Positions 46,273-56,823 of a DNA stretch of 64,000 nucleotides are shown here, one piece after another. Positions within the stretch are counted from its first letter, which is position 1. Each line of letters starts with the position of its first letter. Under the pieces are notes generated by a model, which was given only the letters and a program-made list of their open reading frames with translations, was not told the origin of the DNA and did no database searches. Origin of the DNA: Thaumasiovibrio subtropicus. Its GTDB lineage: Bacteria; Pseudomonadota; Gammaproteobacteria; Enterobacterales; Vibrionaceae. Position numbers and translations under genes: made by a program. The stretch is taken from contig NZ_AP023054.1 of the NCBI RefSeq assembly GCF_019703835.1, forward strand, positions 124,001 to 188,000, written 5' to 3'.

Positions 46273-47814
46273 TTATTTCACGTCAAACAGCACCTTACCA
46301 GTCATCTCAGCAGGGATTTCCATCTCTGTGAGTGATAGCATAGTTGGCGCGAGATCGGATAGGCAACCACCTTCTACAATGTTGACATCTTTGTCGCCCA
46401 CGTAGACGAGCGGCACTGGCAGATTGGTGTGCGCAGTGTGGATACCACCCGTTTCTGGGTTGATCATCATTTCTGCGTTACCGTGGTCAGCGGTAATCAG
46501 CAGTTGGCCGTTGACAGACTCAATCGCTTCAACCACTTCACCGATACACTTATCCAGCGCTTCACACGCTTCTACGGCCGCATCGTAAACACCGGTGTGG
46601 CCAACCATGTCGCCATTCGGGTAGTTACAGATGATGTAGTCATATTCACCACCTTTAATCGCTGCGGTCAGTTTTTCGGTTAGCTCAGCAGAGCTCATCT
46701 CAGGCTGCAGGTCATAGGTTGCCACTTTTGGCGAATTAACCAGTGAGCGAACTTCACCGTCAAACTCTTGCTCAACACCACCGTTGAAGAAGAAAGTAAC
46801 GTGTGCGTATTTCTCTGTTTCAGAGATACGTAGCTGCTTTTTGCCGTGCTTTGATAGCCACTCACCAAGCGTGTTCTCAAGCGTTGCAGGCGGGTAACCA
46901 ATGCTCAGTGGGATGTCGGCTGCGTATTCAGTCAGCATCACGAAGTCAGCGAGTTGAGGGAACACTTTACGCTCGAAGCCCGCAAAGTCAGTCACGAAAG
47001 TGCGAGTGATTTGACGCGCACGGTCAGCACGGTAGTTCATGAAGATAACCGCGTCGCCATCTTGGATTGCTGCTGATGGTTGGCCTTCCGCTTGGATAAC
47101 GGTTGCTTTAACGAACTCGTCGTTCTCGTCACGTGCATAAGCCGCTTCAAGACCTTCAACGGCGCTCGCAGCATTGAACTCAGCTTCTGCTTGCGTCAGC
47201 AGGTCGTAAGCAACTTCAACGCGATCCCAGTTGTTGTCACGGTCCATTGCGTAGTAGCGACCCACGAGAGAAGCAACACGGCCTTTACCTAGCTTCGCAA
47301 ACAGCGCATCGAAACGCTCTAGCGAGTTTTGCGCACTGCGAGGTGGCGTATCACGGCCATCAAGGAAGCAGTGAAGGAAAATTTGCTCTGCACCGCGCTT
47401 CGCTGCCATTTCTACGGCAGCAGCAATGTGGTCTTCGTGGCTGTGTACACCACCTGGAGACATTAGCCCCATAAGGTGAACGGCTTTACCTGCTTTTACG
47501 GCTTTATCGATAGCAGTGACAAGCGCTTCGTTCTCAAAGAAGTCGCCGTCAGCAATAGATTTAGTGATTCGGGTTAGGTCTTGGTAAACCACGCGGCCTG
47601 CACCAATGTTGGTGTGTCCGACTTCTGAGTTACCCATTTGACCGTCTGGTAGACCGACATCCATGCCTGATGCTGAAATCAGGGTGCTGGCACGGTCTGC
47701 CATGAGTTTGTCCATAACTGGGGTATTCGCATTCGCGATTGCGTTGCTTTGCGTGTCTTCACGGTAACCCCAACCATCTAGAATTACCAAAGCCATTGGC
47801 TTCTTCGCAGACAT
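46273..47814 (-). CDS. gpmI: 2,3-bisphosphoglycerate-independent phosphoglycerate mutase
   Basis: Interconverts 3- and 2-phosphoglycerate in glycolysis using two Mn ions. 513 residues (E. coli 514). Alkaline-phosphatase fold: [11 protein letters not shown] metal site, the catalytic serine in [11 protein letters not shown] and the C-terminal [11 protein letters not shown] site. AGAGGA precedes the ATG. Followed by envC after 8 bases. Confidence 0.97.
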   Translation of the reverse strand: MSAKKPMALVILDGWGYREDTQSNAIANANTPVMDKLMADRASTLISASGMDVGLPDGQMGNSEVGHTNIGAGRVVYQDLTRITKSIADGDFFENEALVTAIDKAVKAGKAVHLMGLMSPGGVHSHEDHIAAAVEMAAKRGAEQIFLHCFLDGRDTPPRSAQNSLERFDALFAKLGKGRVASLVGRYYAMDRDNNWDRVEVAYDLLTQAEAEFNAASAVEGLEAAYARDENDEFVKATVIQAEGQPSAAIQDGDAVIFMNYRADRARQITRTFVTDFAGFERKVFPQLADFVMLTEYAADIPLSIGYPPATLENTLGEWLSKHGKKQLRISETEKYAHVTFFFNGGVEQEFDGEVRSLVNSPKVATYDLQPEMSSAELTEKLTAAIKGGEYDYIICNYPNGDMVGHTGVYDAAVEACEALDKCIGEVVEAIESVNGQLLITADHGNAEMMINPETGGIHTAHTNLPVPLVYVGDKDVNIVEGGCLSDLAPTMLSLTEMEIPAEMTGKVLFDVK

Positions 47815-48221
47815 AACCTGTCCTCTCTAATCTAAGTAAATTAAAACTTCTCTCCGATACCTTGCAGCCTTAAAGTGACGATTCAGCGTTTTCACTGTTT
47901 CGAAACAGCTAATTAGGCATCGTAAATGCGCTAGTCGCGTAATTTTACTACAAAATAACCGCTGAACTGTAGGATAAGATCAAACTATCCCCGTACTCAA
48001 CGATAACGGTTATGTAAAATATATTCATTTTGATTAAAAAGTGTAAGGGTGCAGTGTTGAATTTCTGTCGTAATTTAACCTTATAGTGATGATGTTTATG
48101 CGGAGAATGCAGCATTTGTGGTGAGCGTTGGCGCGGTTTTACGGGTGAGCGCTGTACAACACAAGCAGCACAGGTATACTCATTCGCCTTACCTTTATTG
48201 CAACACAGAGCTAGATAAAAG
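47815..48221. other. 407-base divergent region between gpmI and yibN
   Basis: Holds the two divergent promoters. It is AT-rich with a few promoter-like hexamers (TATAGT near 48082) but none with clear spacing. No repeat, RNA gene or credible small ORF is seen. Confidence 0.5.
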
Positions 48222-48668
48222 ATGCAAGAGTTTATGGATTTTATTTCGAACAACACCATGCTGTCTCTGGTATGGGTAGGTTTGTTCGTCGCACTGATTG
48301 CCTCAATCGTTAAGCAGAAGACAGCGGCTTATGCCACTGTTGATGCGCAAGGCGCGACCATGTTGATCAACCGTGAAGAAGCCGTGGTTGTCGATATTCG
48401 CAGCAAAGACGAGTACAACAAGGGCCATATTGTTGATGCATTTCACGTTTTGCCGAGTCAAATCCGTGATGGCAATACGGCGTCGCTTGAAAACCATAAA
48501 TCTGCCCCAATCATCGTGGTATGCAAGACAGGTCAAACAGCGCAGGAGAGTGCTAACCTGTTAGCGAAGGGCGGTTTTGAGCGTGTTTACGTGCTAAAAG
48601 ATGGCTTGATTGGTTGGAATGAAGCCAAAATGCCTCTTGTTAGCGGTAAAAGAGCGAAGAAAAAATAA
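48222..48668 (+). CDS. yibN: Membrane-anchored rhodanese-like protein YibN
   Basis: 148 residues: one N-terminal membrane helix (LSLVWVGLFVALIASIV, about 14-30) and a cytoplasmic rhodanese domain with active-site loop VCKTGQTAQ (catalytic Cys). In E. coli YibN sits upstream of grxC-secB and is reported to help the membrane-insertion machinery; here secB follows directly and grxC is absent. Confidence 0.92.
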   Translation: MQEFMDFISNNTMLSLVWVGLFVALIASIVKQKTAAYATVDAQGATMLINREEAVVVDIRSKDEYNKGHIVDAFHVLPSQIRDGNTASLENHKSAPIIVVCKTGQTAQESANLLAKGGFERVYVLKDGLIGWNEAKMPLVSGKRAKKK

Positions 48669-48678
48669 TCCCTATTTT

Positions 48679-48700
48679 TTGCGCGAAGGTATTCGCGCAA
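48679..48700 (+). terminator. Hairpin between yibN and secB
   Basis: TTGCGCGAA-GGTA-TTCGCGCAA, perfect 9-base stem, followed by CTATTTTG. A weak terminator or processing hairpin in the yibN-secB transcript. Confidence 0.5.
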
Positions 48701-48735
48701 CTATTTTGAATTGATATTACCTAAAGGAATTTCCC

Positions 48736-49212
48736 ATGGCTGAAGCAGCGCAACCAAATCAAGAGCAACAAAACTTTCAAATTCAACGCATCTTCCTAAA
48801 AGATGTGTCTTTCGAAGCGCCAAACTCGCCGGACATGTTCCAAAAAGAGTGGCAGCCAGACGTTAAGCTTGATCTCGATACGCAGAGCCGTCAGCTAGCT
48901 GAAAACGTGTACGAAGTTGTTCTACGCCTTACTGTTACTGTGAAAAATGCTGATGACACTGCGTTCCTATGTGAAGTTCAGCAAGGCGGTATCTTCAGTG
49001 TTGAAGGTATGGAAGCACCGCAACTGGCACACTGCCTAGGCGCGTTCTGCCCGAACATCCTATTCCCATATGCGCGTGAAACGATTTCAAGCCTCGTTGT
49101 TAAGGGTACCTTCCCTCAACTAAACCTAGCGCCAGTAAACTTCGACGCACTGTTCATGAACTACCTGCAAAAGCAAGCGGGTGAGCAGAGCCAAGAAAAC
49201 GCAGAAGCGTAA
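48736..49212 (+). CDS. secB: Protein-export chaperone SecB
   Basis: Tetrameric cytoplasmic chaperone that keeps preproteins unfolded and delivers them to SecA. 158 residues (E. coli 155). [20 protein letters not shown] at the start and the [19 protein letters not shown] core are diagnostic; acidic C-terminus. AAAGGAA precedes the ATG. Six bases before gpsA. Confidence 0.97.
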   Translation: MAEAAQPNQEQQNFQIQRIFLKDVSFEAPNSPDMFQKEWQPDVKLDLDTQSRQLAENVYEVVLRLTVTVKNADDTAFLCEVQQGGIFSVEGMEAPQLAHCLGAFCPNILFPYARETISSLVVKGTFPQLNLAPVNFDALFMNYLQKQAGEQSQENAEA

Positions 49213-49218
49213 TCGCCT

Positions 49219-50238
49219 ATGACTGAGATGACAAACAGCCCTATCACGATGTCTGTGTTAGGCGCTGGGTCTTACGGTACTGCGCTCGCAATCTCATTGG
49301 CACGAGATGGTGCCAATGTGATTTTGTGGGGGCATGAGCCTGAACATATTGCACAGCTGGAAATTGATCGTCGCAACGAAGAGTTTCTGCCTAGTGTCGA
49401 TTTTCCTGAGTCACTCATTGTGACCAGTGATCTTGAACAGGCGGTGCAATCGAGCCGCGACCTATTGGTCGTTGTGCCGAGCCATGTGTTTGGTTTGGTG
49501 CTCGGGCAGGTGAAGTCCTTCCTTCGTGATGACTCGCGTCTTTGTTGGGCAACCAAAGGGTTAGAGCCAGAGACGGGGCGCTTATTACAAGATGTCGCGT
49601 ATGAGCAGCTAGGCGAGTCGATTCCTTTGGCTGTATTGTCCGGCCCGACGTTTGCCAAAGAGCTTGCATCAGGGATGCCAACAGCCATCTCAGTGGCCTC
49701 AACCAATGCTGAGTTTGTTGCTGATCTTCAAGAGACAATTCATTGCAGTAAAACATTCCGTGTGTATAGCAACTCTGATTTTATCGGTATGCAACTCGGT
49801 GGAGCAGTGAAAAATGTCATCGCTATCGGTGCTGGCATGTCTGACGGTATTGGTTTTGGTGCTAACGCGCGTACTGCTTTGATTACGCGTGGTCTGGCTG
49901 AAATGTGTCGTTTAGGTGCGGCTTTGGGCGCGCAGCAAGAGACCTTCATGGGCATGGCGGGTCTAGGTGATTTGGTACTGACTTGTACGGATAACCAATC
50001 ACGTAACCGTCGCTTTGGTCTCGGTCTCGGTAAAGGAGGCAGTGTTGACGCGGTACAAGAAGAGATAGGTCAAGTCGTTGAAGGCTATCGCAATACCAAA
50101 GAGGTGTGGGCGCTAGCGCAACGCCACGGTGTTGAGATGCCCATCGTTGATCAGATTTATCAGGTTCTTTATCAAAACAAAGACGCACGCCAAGCGGCGA
50201 AAGACTTACTGGCAAGGGACAAAAAAGGCGAGTCTTGA
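49219..50238 (+). CDS. gpsA: Glycerol-3-phosphate dehydrogenase [NAD(P)+]
   Basis: Makes sn-glycerol 3-phosphate for phospholipids. 339 residues as in E. coli. Rossmann motif [24 protein letters not shown], and the substrate-site region [17 protein letters not shown] with the catalytic lysine. Follows secB as in E. coli; an alternative ATG lies at 49228. Confidence 0.97.
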   Translation: MTEMTNSPITMSVLGAGSYGTALAISLARDGANVILWGHEPEHIAQLEIDRRNEEFLPSVDFPESLIVTSDLEQAVQSSRDLLVVVPSHVFGLVLGQVKSFLRDDSRLCWATKGLEPETGRLLQDVAYEQLGESIPLAVLSGPTFAKELASGMPTAISVASTNAEFVADLQETIHCSKTFRVYSNSDFIGMQLGGAVKNVIAIGAGMSDGIGFGANARTALITRGLAEMCRLGAALGAQQETFMGMAGLGDLVLTCTDNQSRNRRFGLGLGKGGSVDAVQEEIGQVVEGYRNTKEVWALAQRHGVEMPIVDQIYQVLYQNKDARQAAKDLLARDKKGES

Positions 50239-50263
50239 GTCTCGTAAAATGTCATCTCTCAAT

Positions 50264-50293
50264 AAAAAGCGCACCATAGGGTGCGTTTTTTTG
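50264..50293 (+). terminator. secB-gpsA terminator
   Basis: CGCACC-ATAG-GGTGCG within A- and T-tails (AAAAAG before, seven Ts after). Confidence 0.9.
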
Positions 50294-50399
50294 TTGCTGC
50301 GTTGTATTTTTTGACCAGAAGGTTACAGTTATCAGAGTAGGAAGCCATGCTGCGTAAAAATGCAGTGAAGTCAGGTATTGAACAGGTAGTGAAGTAACA

Positions 50400-51218
50400 A
50401 TGGAATGCCATAAGCATCAAGTGTGGGAGTTAGTGCGCGCAGAAGCCAAGCAACAGTCGGAACAAGAGCCGATGCTGGGCAGTTTTTACCATGCAACGAT
50501 TCTTAATCACGATAACCTTCAGGGTGCGTTGAGCTTTATTCTGGCAAACAAGCTAGCAACCCCTTCTATGCAGCCAATGGCGGTACGAGAAGTGGTTGAA
50601 CAAGCCTATCGCAATGATCCTCAGCTGTGTGAGGCCGCCGCTTACGATATCAAAGCGATTGTTGAGCGTGACCCTGCTGTCGAGATGTGCTCCATTCCGT
50701 TGTTATACCTCAAAGGTTACCATGCGCTGCAAGGCTACCGTGTGGCGAACTGGCTATGGAAAGAAGGCCGGCAAGCACTGGCGGTGTATTTGCAAAACCA
50801 AATTTCTGTCGCTTGTCAGGTCGATATTCACCCGGCCGCAAAAATTGGCCGTGGCATCATGCTTGACCATGCGACGGGCATTGTGGTGGGTGAAACCGCC
50901 GTGATTGAAAATGACGTATCAATTCTTCAAGACGTTACCTTGGGTGGTACGGGTAAAGAAGGGGGCGATCGTCATCCTAAGATCCGTGAAGGTGTGATGA
51001 TTGGTGCTGGAGCGAAAATCTTGGGTAACATTGAAGTTGGCGAAGGGGCGAAGATTGGCTCTTGCTCGGTTGTACTTAACCCTGTTCCGCCGCACACCAC
51101 GGTGGCGGGGGTACCGGCGAAAATTGTCGGACGTCCCGCATCCGACAAACCATCAATGGATATGGACCAGCAGTTTAACGGCCATAGCCGGACCTTTATT
51201 GGCGGCGACGGGATTTAA
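50400..51218 (+). CDS. cysE: Serine O-acetyltransferase
   Basis: First step of cysteine synthesis, making O-acetylserine. 272 residues (E. coli 273). N-terminal helical domain, then a left-handed beta-helix of hexapeptide repeats with [17 protein letters not shown] and the catalytic His in [19 protein letters not shown]. The C-terminal tail ends GDGI, the element that binds CysK. Convergent with trmL, overlapping by 4 bases. Confidence 0.96.
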   Translation: MECHKHQVWELVRAEAKQQSEQEPMLGSFYHATILNHDNLQGALSFILANKLATPSMQPMAVREVVEQAYRNDPQLCEAAAYDIKAIVERDPAVEMCSIPLLYLKGYHALQGYRVANWLWKEGRQALAVYLQNQISVACQVDIHPAAKIGRGIMLDHATGIVVGETAVIENDVSILQDVTLGGTGKEGGDRHPKIREGVMIGAGAKILGNIEVGEGAKIGSCSVVLNPVPPHTTVAGVPAKIVGRPASDKPSMDMDQQFNGHSRTFIGGDGI

Positions 51219-51679
51219 ACCCCACCTTCAAAGCCAAATTGTCGCCATGCTTCATAAGCTATCACGGCGACAGAGTTAGATAAGTTGAGGCTGCGACTGT
51301 CTGGTTGCATTGGAATGCGCAGTCTTTGTTCTAACGGTAGGCTCTCAATAAACGCGGCGGGTAGACCACGCGTTTCCGGTCCGAATAGCAGTACATCGCC
51401 TTTTTCGAACTTGGCATTGGTATGGAAGTTGGTTGTTTTGGTGGTACAAGCAAACAGGCGACGCCCTTCCATTGCTGCTAAAAAAGCATCAAAGTTAGGA
51501 TAGCGATGGACATGGGTTAAATCGCGATAGTCTAACCCCGCGCGACGTAACTTCTTCTCTTCAAGGTCAAATCCTAGCGGTTCAATCAAATGCAGTTGAC
51601 CACCTGTATTCGCAGTCAAGCGAATAATGTTGCCCGTATTCGGGGCGATTTCCGGTTCATATAGCGCGATATCAAACAT
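51215..51679 (-). CDS. trmL: tRNA (cytidine(34)-2'-O)-methyltransferase TrmL
   Basis: SPOUT methyltransferase for wobble C34/U34 of tRNA-Leu. 154 residues (E. coli 157). Short single-domain form with [31 protein letters not shown] and the C-terminal knot [17 protein letters not shown]. Next to cysE as in E. coli. Confidence 0.95.
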   Translation of the reverse strand: MFDIALYEPEIAPNTGNIIRLTANTGGQLHLIEPLGFDLEEKKLRRAGLDYRDLTHVHRYPNFDAFLAAMEGRRLFACTTKTTNFHTNAKFEKGDVLLFGPETRGLPAAFIESLPLEQRLRIPMQPDSRSLNLSNSVAVIAYEAWRQFGFEGGV

Positions 51680-51721
51680 CGTAGCGCAACTCTTGTTCGT
51701 GTGAGTGATAGGCTATTCTAC

Positions 51722-51748
51722 AAAAAACCGCCCCAAGTAGGGCGGTTT
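51722..51748 (-). terminator. cpxRA terminator
   Basis: AAACCGCCC-CAAGTA-GGGCGGTTT with six Ts following on the minus strand. Also lies upstream of trmL's start region on the opposite side. Confidence 0.85.
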
Positions 51749-51760
51749 GTGATGAAAAAG

Positions 51761-53113
51761 TTAACCGTTTAAGGGTAACGTCATGGTGACACAGAGGCCG
51801 CCGGATTCACTTTCACTGGCTGTGATGACGCCGTTGTGTTGCCTGACGGCACTCTCGGTAATCGAGAGTCCAAGACCGGTGCCACCACTATCCCTGTCGC
51901 GTGCCGTGGATACACGATAGAAGGGGCGAAAAATATCATCTCGCTCGCTTGCGGGAACGCCGGGGCCGTCGTCGCAAACATGAATGACTAACTGTTGCGG
52001 CTGTGCATCAAAATTGACGGTAACGGATTGGTTGGCGTATTTGATGGCATTACGAGCGACGTTTTCAAGCGCGGAGCAAAGCAACGCCGGATGGGCATGC
52101 AGCGACCACGGCTTCAACCCATGCCACTGTAATCGCTTGCCATTTTGCTCCGCTTCAAACTCTGCGTCTTTAAGCATTTCTAGCCAAACACTTTCGGCAT
52201 CCGTCAACTCGTACTCTGAGTGGCTATTCACCTGCATACGTGACAGTTCCAGTAGCTCTGCAATCATCTGCTCTAAGCGCTCCGCTTCCGTCTCGATGCG
52301 GCTTAGCTCATTGCTCTCCCCCTGTTTACGCACGGCTAAGGCGGTCGCCATCCGCAGACGTGTTAATGGTGAGCGCAGTTCGTGCGAGATATCGGAAAGC
52401 AGGCGCTGTTGGCCCGATATCATCTGATTGAGGGAGCTGACCATATGGTTAAAGCTGCGGCCTGTATTGACGAACTCACTGGGCCCTTTCTCAAGCTTTG
52501 GATCGGTTTCTAGCTCGCCGCGGCTTACTTTCTCAGCGGCTTGTTGCAAGCGGCGAGCAGGTTGAGTGACCGCCCACGCTAACCACAGTAGAAGCGGCGT
52601 GCTGATGAGCATGGTGACCAGCAGAAGTTGAAAAGGTTTGTCTAAAATACGTAAGAACCACGGTGGTGGCCGTTGCCAACGTCGAGATAAGTACATATAG
52701 GCCGAGCCATCATCGGCTTGGACAAGAAAAGGACCGGAGACCATCCAATGCCCGTAGAGTTTCTGCTGCGGCTCACTGGGGTCATAAGAGAGAGAGGCAA
52801 AGTTGCTAAGGATGCGGCTTTGCGGAATGCCTTTACCTATTGACTCGCCCTCATCGTCCGTGAAGTAGGCCTTAAAAGAAAACTCACGCTGACGCTGACG
52901 AATTAACGCTATCTTATCTTCTAACGAGAGTGGCAGACTCGACATTCTTTTCATCGCCTTTTGCACATCATTAAAGTGCTCGCGCGGAATGTTGTGCTCC
53001 GATCGTGGGTCGAACTGCGGTACGGCCAAAAGGCCAATCACAACGATCAGCAGTGTGAACCAAAAAGTGGCAAATATACGACCATAGAGGCTCGAAATAC
53101 GCGGCAGATTCAT
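51761..53113 (-). CDS. cpxA: Envelope-stress sensor kinase CpxA
   Basis: Inner-membrane kinase/phosphatase for CpxR that senses misfolded envelope proteins. 450 residues (E. coli 457): first membrane segment (ATFWFTLLIVVIGLLAV), periplasmic domain to about 165, second segment (LLLVTMLISTPLLLWLAWAV), HAMP, H-box LLSDISHELRSPLTRLRMA, and DDGPGVP and GTGLGLSI boxes. Its ATG overlaps the cpxR stop by one base. Confidence 0.95.
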   Translation of the reverse strand: MNLPRISSLYGRIFATFWFTLLIVVIGLLAVPQFDPRSEHNIPREHFNDVQKAMKRMSSLPLSLEDKIALIRQRQREFSFKAYFTDDEGESIGKGIPQSRILSNFASLSYDPSEPQQKLYGHWMVSGPFLVQADDGSAYMYLSRRWQRPPPWFLRILDKPFQLLLVTMLISTPLLLWLAWAVTQPARRLQQAAEKVSRGELETDPKLEKGPSEFVNTGRSFNHMVSSLNQMISGQQRLLSDISHELRSPLTRLRMATALAVRKQGESNELSRIETEAERLEQMIAELLELSRMQVNSHSEYELTDAESVWLEMLKDAEFEAEQNGKRLQWHGLKPWSLHAHPALLCSALENVARNAIKYANQSVTVNFDAQPQQLVIHVCDDGPGVPASERDDIFRPFYRVSTARDRDSGGTGLGLSITESAVRQHNGVITASESESGGLCVTMTLPLNG

Positions 53114-53796
53114 CAGCCTTCCTCTACGAGAAGATAGCCTTTACCACGCAGCGTTTTTAGGCGCGGTTTACCATCAACGCGTTCAGGTAATTTTTTGCGT
53201 AAATTGGAGACATGCATATCAATCGCGCGGTCAAAGGGTGAGAGCCGTTTGCCCAGGACTTCAAGGCTGAGATCGGCTTTTGAGATAACTTGTCCCGGCG
53301 CTTGTAAAAAGTAGCTCAACAGCGCCAGTTCTGTCCCTGTCATTTCTATCGCTTGATCTTGGCAATAGACCTCTTGCCGACCCGGGTAAATAACGATGTC
53401 TTGGAAAGAGAGTTGATCGGGTTGGTTCTTCGGTGTCCCTTGTGTACGGCGCAAGATAGCGCGCATCCTCGCTAGGAGTTCACGATCACTGAAGGGTTTG
53501 GGGAGATAGTCATCTGCGCCAAGTTCAAGACCAAGAACGCGATCAATCTCATCCCCTTTTGCGGTGAGCATTAACACCGGGGTGTCGAAGCCTTCACGTA
53601 AGCGACGCAGCATATCCATGCCATTCATTTGAGGCATCATTACATCCAGCAGTACGAGGTCGACACTGCTAGAGAGTTTCTCTAAGCCTTCTTCGCCGTT
53701 GCTGGCTTGCAGCACGGTAAACCCTTCCATGGTCAAAATGTCGCTGAGTAAATCACGGAGTTCTTTATCATCATCAACGAGCAAAATGGTGTTCAT
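53113..53796 (-). CDS. cpxR: Response regulator CpxR
   Basis: OmpR-family regulator controlling envelope-stress genes. The receiver domain has the phospho-acceptor Asp in VDLVLLDVMMPQMNG and the switch Lys in YLPKPFSDRELLARM; the C-terminal winged helix binds GTAAA repeats. The ATG at 53796 (MNTILLVDDDKELR) gives 227 residues; the frame opens at 53859 without support. Divergent from cpxP with a CpxR box between. Confidence 0.96.
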   Translation of the reverse strand: MNTILLVDDDKELRDLLSDILTMEGFTVLQASNGEEGLEKLSSSVDLVLLDVMMPQMNGMDMLRRLREGFDTPVLMLTAKGDEIDRVLGLELGADDYLPKPFSDRELLARMRAILRRTQGTPKNQPDQLSFQDIVIYPGRQEVYCQDQAIEMTGTELALLSYFLQAPGQVISKADLSLEVLGKRLSPFDRAIDMHVSNLRKKLPERVDGKPRLKTLRGKGYLLVEEG

Positions 53797-53875
53797 TGTT
53801 TTTCCTCTGGCAGGGTGGTTATTTCTATCAGTATCTCTGAAAGGGGTTTTGATTGCCAAGATTGATAGACGTAGC

Positions 53876-53890
53876 TTTACCCATCTTTAC
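53876..53890 (-). promoter_or_regulatory. CpxR box between cpxR and cpxP
   Basis: TTTAC-CCATC-TTTAC on the plus strand, which is GTAAA-N5-GTAAA on the minus strand: an exact match to the CpxR consensus. It lies 80 bases upstream of cpxR and 90 upstream of cpxP, so one site could control both. Confidence 0.9.
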
Positions 53891-53979
53891 GTTGGCGCGA
53901 CTCATGTTTACATCTGGCGGCGTATTCTAAACCTGTAGCAAGCAAACAGCGCATTACCCCCAACGACCCGGAGTGAAAC

Positions 53980-54468
53980 ATGATGAAGAAGCGTACTATT
54001 TTAGCAACGGCGATTGCCTTACCATTGGTGATGACATCTGCAACAGCGGTTGCATTTGGAGGCGGTCATCAGGGAGGAAAAGGTCAATGTCAGGCCAATC
54101 CGCACAAAATGTTACGTCAGTTGGATCTGACGGCAGAGCAAAAAACGGAATTGAAAGCACTGCGTGAAACACACCGCGCTGAGATGAAAGAAGATCGCCA
54201 AAATAACCGCGATACGCGACAAGCTCACCGCGAGGCGATGCAAGCCTTGATGCTATCTGCAGACTTTGATGAAGTTGCCGCCGAAGCGTTAGCTGCTGAA
54301 ATGAGTGAGCGTCATCAGCAACGCCAAGTAGAGATGATGTCAAAACGCCATCAGATGCTGAGCATTTTAACTGATGAGCAGAAAACGCAGTTAACGGAGC
54401 TGCAAGAGAAGCGTTTTGAGCGCTGCCAGCAGAAAATGGAATCACGTGGTGGCAACCGTCAAGCGTAA
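53980..54468 (+). CDS. cpxP: Periplasmic stress protein CpxP/Spy family
   Basis: Secreted helical protein that inhibits CpxA until misfolded protein titrates it away. 162 residues: signal peptide MMKKRTILATAIALPLVMTS ending near AVAF, then LTxxQ motifs LDLTAEQKTELKALR and LTDEQKTQLTELQ that define the family. Rich in Gln, Arg and Met. Divergent from cpxRA with the CpxR box between, which supports CpxP over Spy. Confidence 0.9.
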   Translation: MMKKRTILATAIALPLVMTSATAVAFGGGHQGGKGQCQANPHKMLRQLDLTAEQKTELKALRETHRAEMKEDRQNNRDTRQAHREAMQALMLSADFDEVAAEALAAEMSERHQQRQVEMMSKRHQMLSILTDEQKTQLTELQEKRFERCQQKMESRGGNRQA

Positions 54469-54487
54469 GTCAATGTAATCTAGATTG

Positions 54488-54513
54488 AAACGTCGGCATT
54501 GGCCGACGTTTTT
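54488..54513 (+). terminator. cpxP terminator
   Basis: CGTCGGC-ATTG-GCCGACG followed by TTTTT, 22 bases after cpxP. Confidence 0.9.
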
Positions 54514-54583
54514 GTCTTACTCTTGTCTTCTTAGCGTGTATACTTGTTCATCATTGAACCAGACGATAATCCGTACAAGGTAA

Positions 54584-55492
54584 ATGATGACTTCCCAGTA
54601 TGCCCGTCTCGTACAGACCGCTGCGTGGGCAGCAACCCTCGTTGCGACACTTTTGATGCTTGTTAAGCTTGGTGCTTGGTGGCATACCGGCTCAGTGACA
54701 ATGCTCGCTTCACTGGTCGACTCCTTACTTGATATGGCTGCCTCAGTCACGAATCTCATTGTGGTGCGTTATGCGCTACAACCCGCAGACGAAGAGCATA
54801 CCTTCGGCCATGGTAAAGCGGAATCACTTGCCGCGCTCGCTCAAGCGATGTTTATTACTGGCTCAGCCTTTTTCCTTCTTCTGAATGGCTTTGAACGCCT
54901 GTTTAGGCCGCAAGACTTGGTTGAACCTGGCTATGGTGTGGCAGTCAGTGCTTTTGCCATTGTCGTGACGCTATTGCTGGTGACTTTCCAGCAATACGTG
55001 GTCAAAAAGACAGGTAGCCAAGCGATTGCCGCAGACTCATTACATTATCAATCTGATCTTTATATGAATGTGGCGATTATGGTCGCTTTAGGATTAAGTT
55101 GGTGGGGGTGGGGTCAGGCAGATGCGCTCTTTGCGATCGGTATCGGGGTTTATATTATTAAAGGTGCCCTTATGATGGGCTATGATGCTGTGCAGACTTT
55201 GCTCGATCGGCAATTGCCTGCTGAAGAAGTCGATAAAATCGAAAAGCTTGCCTGTGGTGTCAGGTTGGTAAAAGGGGTGCACCAAGTGCGTACCCGTCAG
55301 TCAGGTCCTGTGAAGTTTATTCAATTACATTTGGAGCTTGATGATGACTTGAAGCTAGTGGATGCCCATCGGGTTGCCGATCAAGTGGAAGACTTGCTTG
55401 AAGTGGCGTTTCCGGGCGCAGATATCATGATTCACCAAGATCCTGTCTCGGTTGTCGATACAAAACGCGAGCATAAAGGGGATATTTGCTAA
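54584..55492 (+). CDS. fieF: Cation-efflux pump FieF
   Basis: Cation diffusion facilitator exporting Zn/Fe(II). 302 residues (E. coli 300). Six membrane helices, the metal motifs in [15 protein letters not shown] and [16 protein letters not shown], and a cytoplasmic C-terminal domain with [22 protein letters not shown]. Between cpxP and pfkA, the conserved order. Confidence 0.94.
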   Translation: MMTSQYARLVQTAAWAATLVATLLMLVKLGAWWHTGSVTMLASLVDSLLDMAASVTNLIVVRYALQPADEEHTFGHGKAESLAALAQAMFITGSAFFLLLNGFERLFRPQDLVEPGYGVAVSAFAIVVTLLLVTFQQYVVKKTGSQAIAADSLHYQSDLYMNVAIMVALGLSWWGWGQADALFAIGIGVYIIKGALMMGYDAVQTLLDRQLPAEEVDKIEKLACGVRLVKGVHQVRTRQSGPVKFIQLHLELDDDLKLVDAHRVADQVEDLLEVAFPGADIMIHQDPVSVVDTKREHKGDIC

Positions 55493-55726
55493 CATTTTGG
55501 TAGCAAATGAAAGTCAAACAATGGAATAATTACAGGTCGGCGCTGAAAGTCAGGGTCGAACGTGATGTGAATCAACAAAGTTTTTTATCAAAATTGTAAT
55601 ACTCCTACATTAGTAAGAAAGTTACAGTTTATCAGGCGGGGCAGAGAGGGTCTCTGCAGATTGGGAGGGGGAACCCCAATCGCTCGTTTCAGGAATTTTT
55701 TCAATTCCCAATGTCAGAGGGTAACC

Positions 55727-56689
55727 ATGATTAAGAAGATTGGTGTATTGACCAGTGGTGGTGACGCACCGGGTATGAATGCTGCAGTTCGCGGCGTGGT
55801 ACGTTCAGCATTGTCTGAAGGTTTAGAAGTTTATGGAATTTATGACGGCTACCTAGGCCTTCATCAGAACCGTATTGAAAAATTAAACCGTAACAGCGTC
55901 TCAGATATTATCAACAAAGGCGGTACTTTCCTTGGCTCTGCGCGTTTTCCAGAGTTCAAAGATGAGAAGGTGCGTGCTCAAGCTATCGAAAACCTGAAGA
56001 TGCACGGTATCGACGCGCTTGTTGTTATTGGCGGTGATGGCTCTTACATGGGTGCTAAGAAGCTAACCGAGATGGGCTTCCCATGTATCGGTCTGCCAGG
56101 CACTATCGATAACGACGTTGCAGGTACGGATTATACTATCGGTTACCTGACAGCCTTGAACACGGTGATCGATGCGATTGACCGTCTACGAGATACGTCG
56201 TCATCACACCAGCGTATCTCTATCGTTGAGGTAATGGGACGTCACTGTGGTGATTTGACGCTGATGGCTTCGATTGCTGGCGGCTGTGAGTACATCATCA
56301 CGCCAGAAGTTGGCTTGAACAAAGATGAGCTGATTTCGAAGATCAAAGAAGGCATCTATAAAGGTAAGAAGCACGCTATTGTTGCCATTACCGAGTTGAT
56401 GACGGATGTCAACGAGTTGGCGCAGTACATCGAAGCCGAAACAGGCCGCGAAACACGAGCGACGATTCTCGGTCACATTCAACGTGGTGGTCAGCCAACG
56501 GCATTCGACCGTGTTTTAGCCTCACGTATGGGTGCTTACGCGGTTGAACTTCTGATTCAAGGCGAGGGTGGTCGTTGTGTGGGCATCCAAGAAGAGAAGA
56601 TGGTTCACCACGACATTATCGATGCGATTGAAAACATGCGTCGTCCATTCAAGAAAGACATGTACGAACTGGCGAACAAGTTGTTCTAA
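55727..56689 (+). CDS. pfkA: ATP-dependent 6-phosphofructokinase
   Basis: Committed step of glycolysis. 320 residues as in E. coli. ATP site [18 protein letters not shown], the GGDGS motif, and the catalytic Asp in [18 protein letters not shown]. The ATG at 55727 follows GAGGGT; the frame opens at 55661. The 234-base leader from fieF contains no obvious structure. Confidence 0.97.
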   Translation: MIKKIGVLTSGGDAPGMNAAVRGVVRSALSEGLEVYGIYDGYLGLHQNRIEKLNRNSVSDIINKGGTFLGSARFPEFKDEKVRAQAIENLKMHGIDALVVIGGDGSYMGAKKLTEMGFPCIGLPGTIDNDVAGTDYTIGYLTALNTVIDAIDRLRDTSSSHQRISIVEVMGRHCGDLTLMASIAGGCEYIITPEVGLNKDELISKIKEGIYKGKKHAIVAITELMTDVNELAQYIEAETGRETRATILGHIQRGGQPTAFDRVLASRMGAYAVELLIQGEGGRCVGIQEEKMVHHDIIDAIENMRRPFKKDMYELANKLF

Positions 56690-56710
56690 TTGTTTTGATT
56701 GAAAATAAAA

Positions 56711-56735
56711 ACGCAGCCAAGTGCTGCGTTTTTTT
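56711..56735 (+). terminator. pfkA terminator
   Basis: ACGCAGC-CAAGT-GCTGCGT followed by seven Ts. Confidence 0.93.
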
Positions 56736-56773
56736 ATGTCTGCGATCCTTTGAAGAAAGGATGTTCAACATAG

Positions 56774-56800
56774 AAAAAACGCGCCACAGTGGGCGCGTTT
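56774..56800 (-). terminator. tpiA terminator
   Basis: On the minus strand AAACGCGCC-CACTGT-GGCGCGTTTTTTC, an 8-base GC-rich stem plus T-run, 24 bases past tpiA. It is separate from the pfkA terminator, one for each convergent gene. Confidence 0.88.
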
Positions 56801-56823
56801 CTAAAAGTAGCGTAGCGAGAAAA

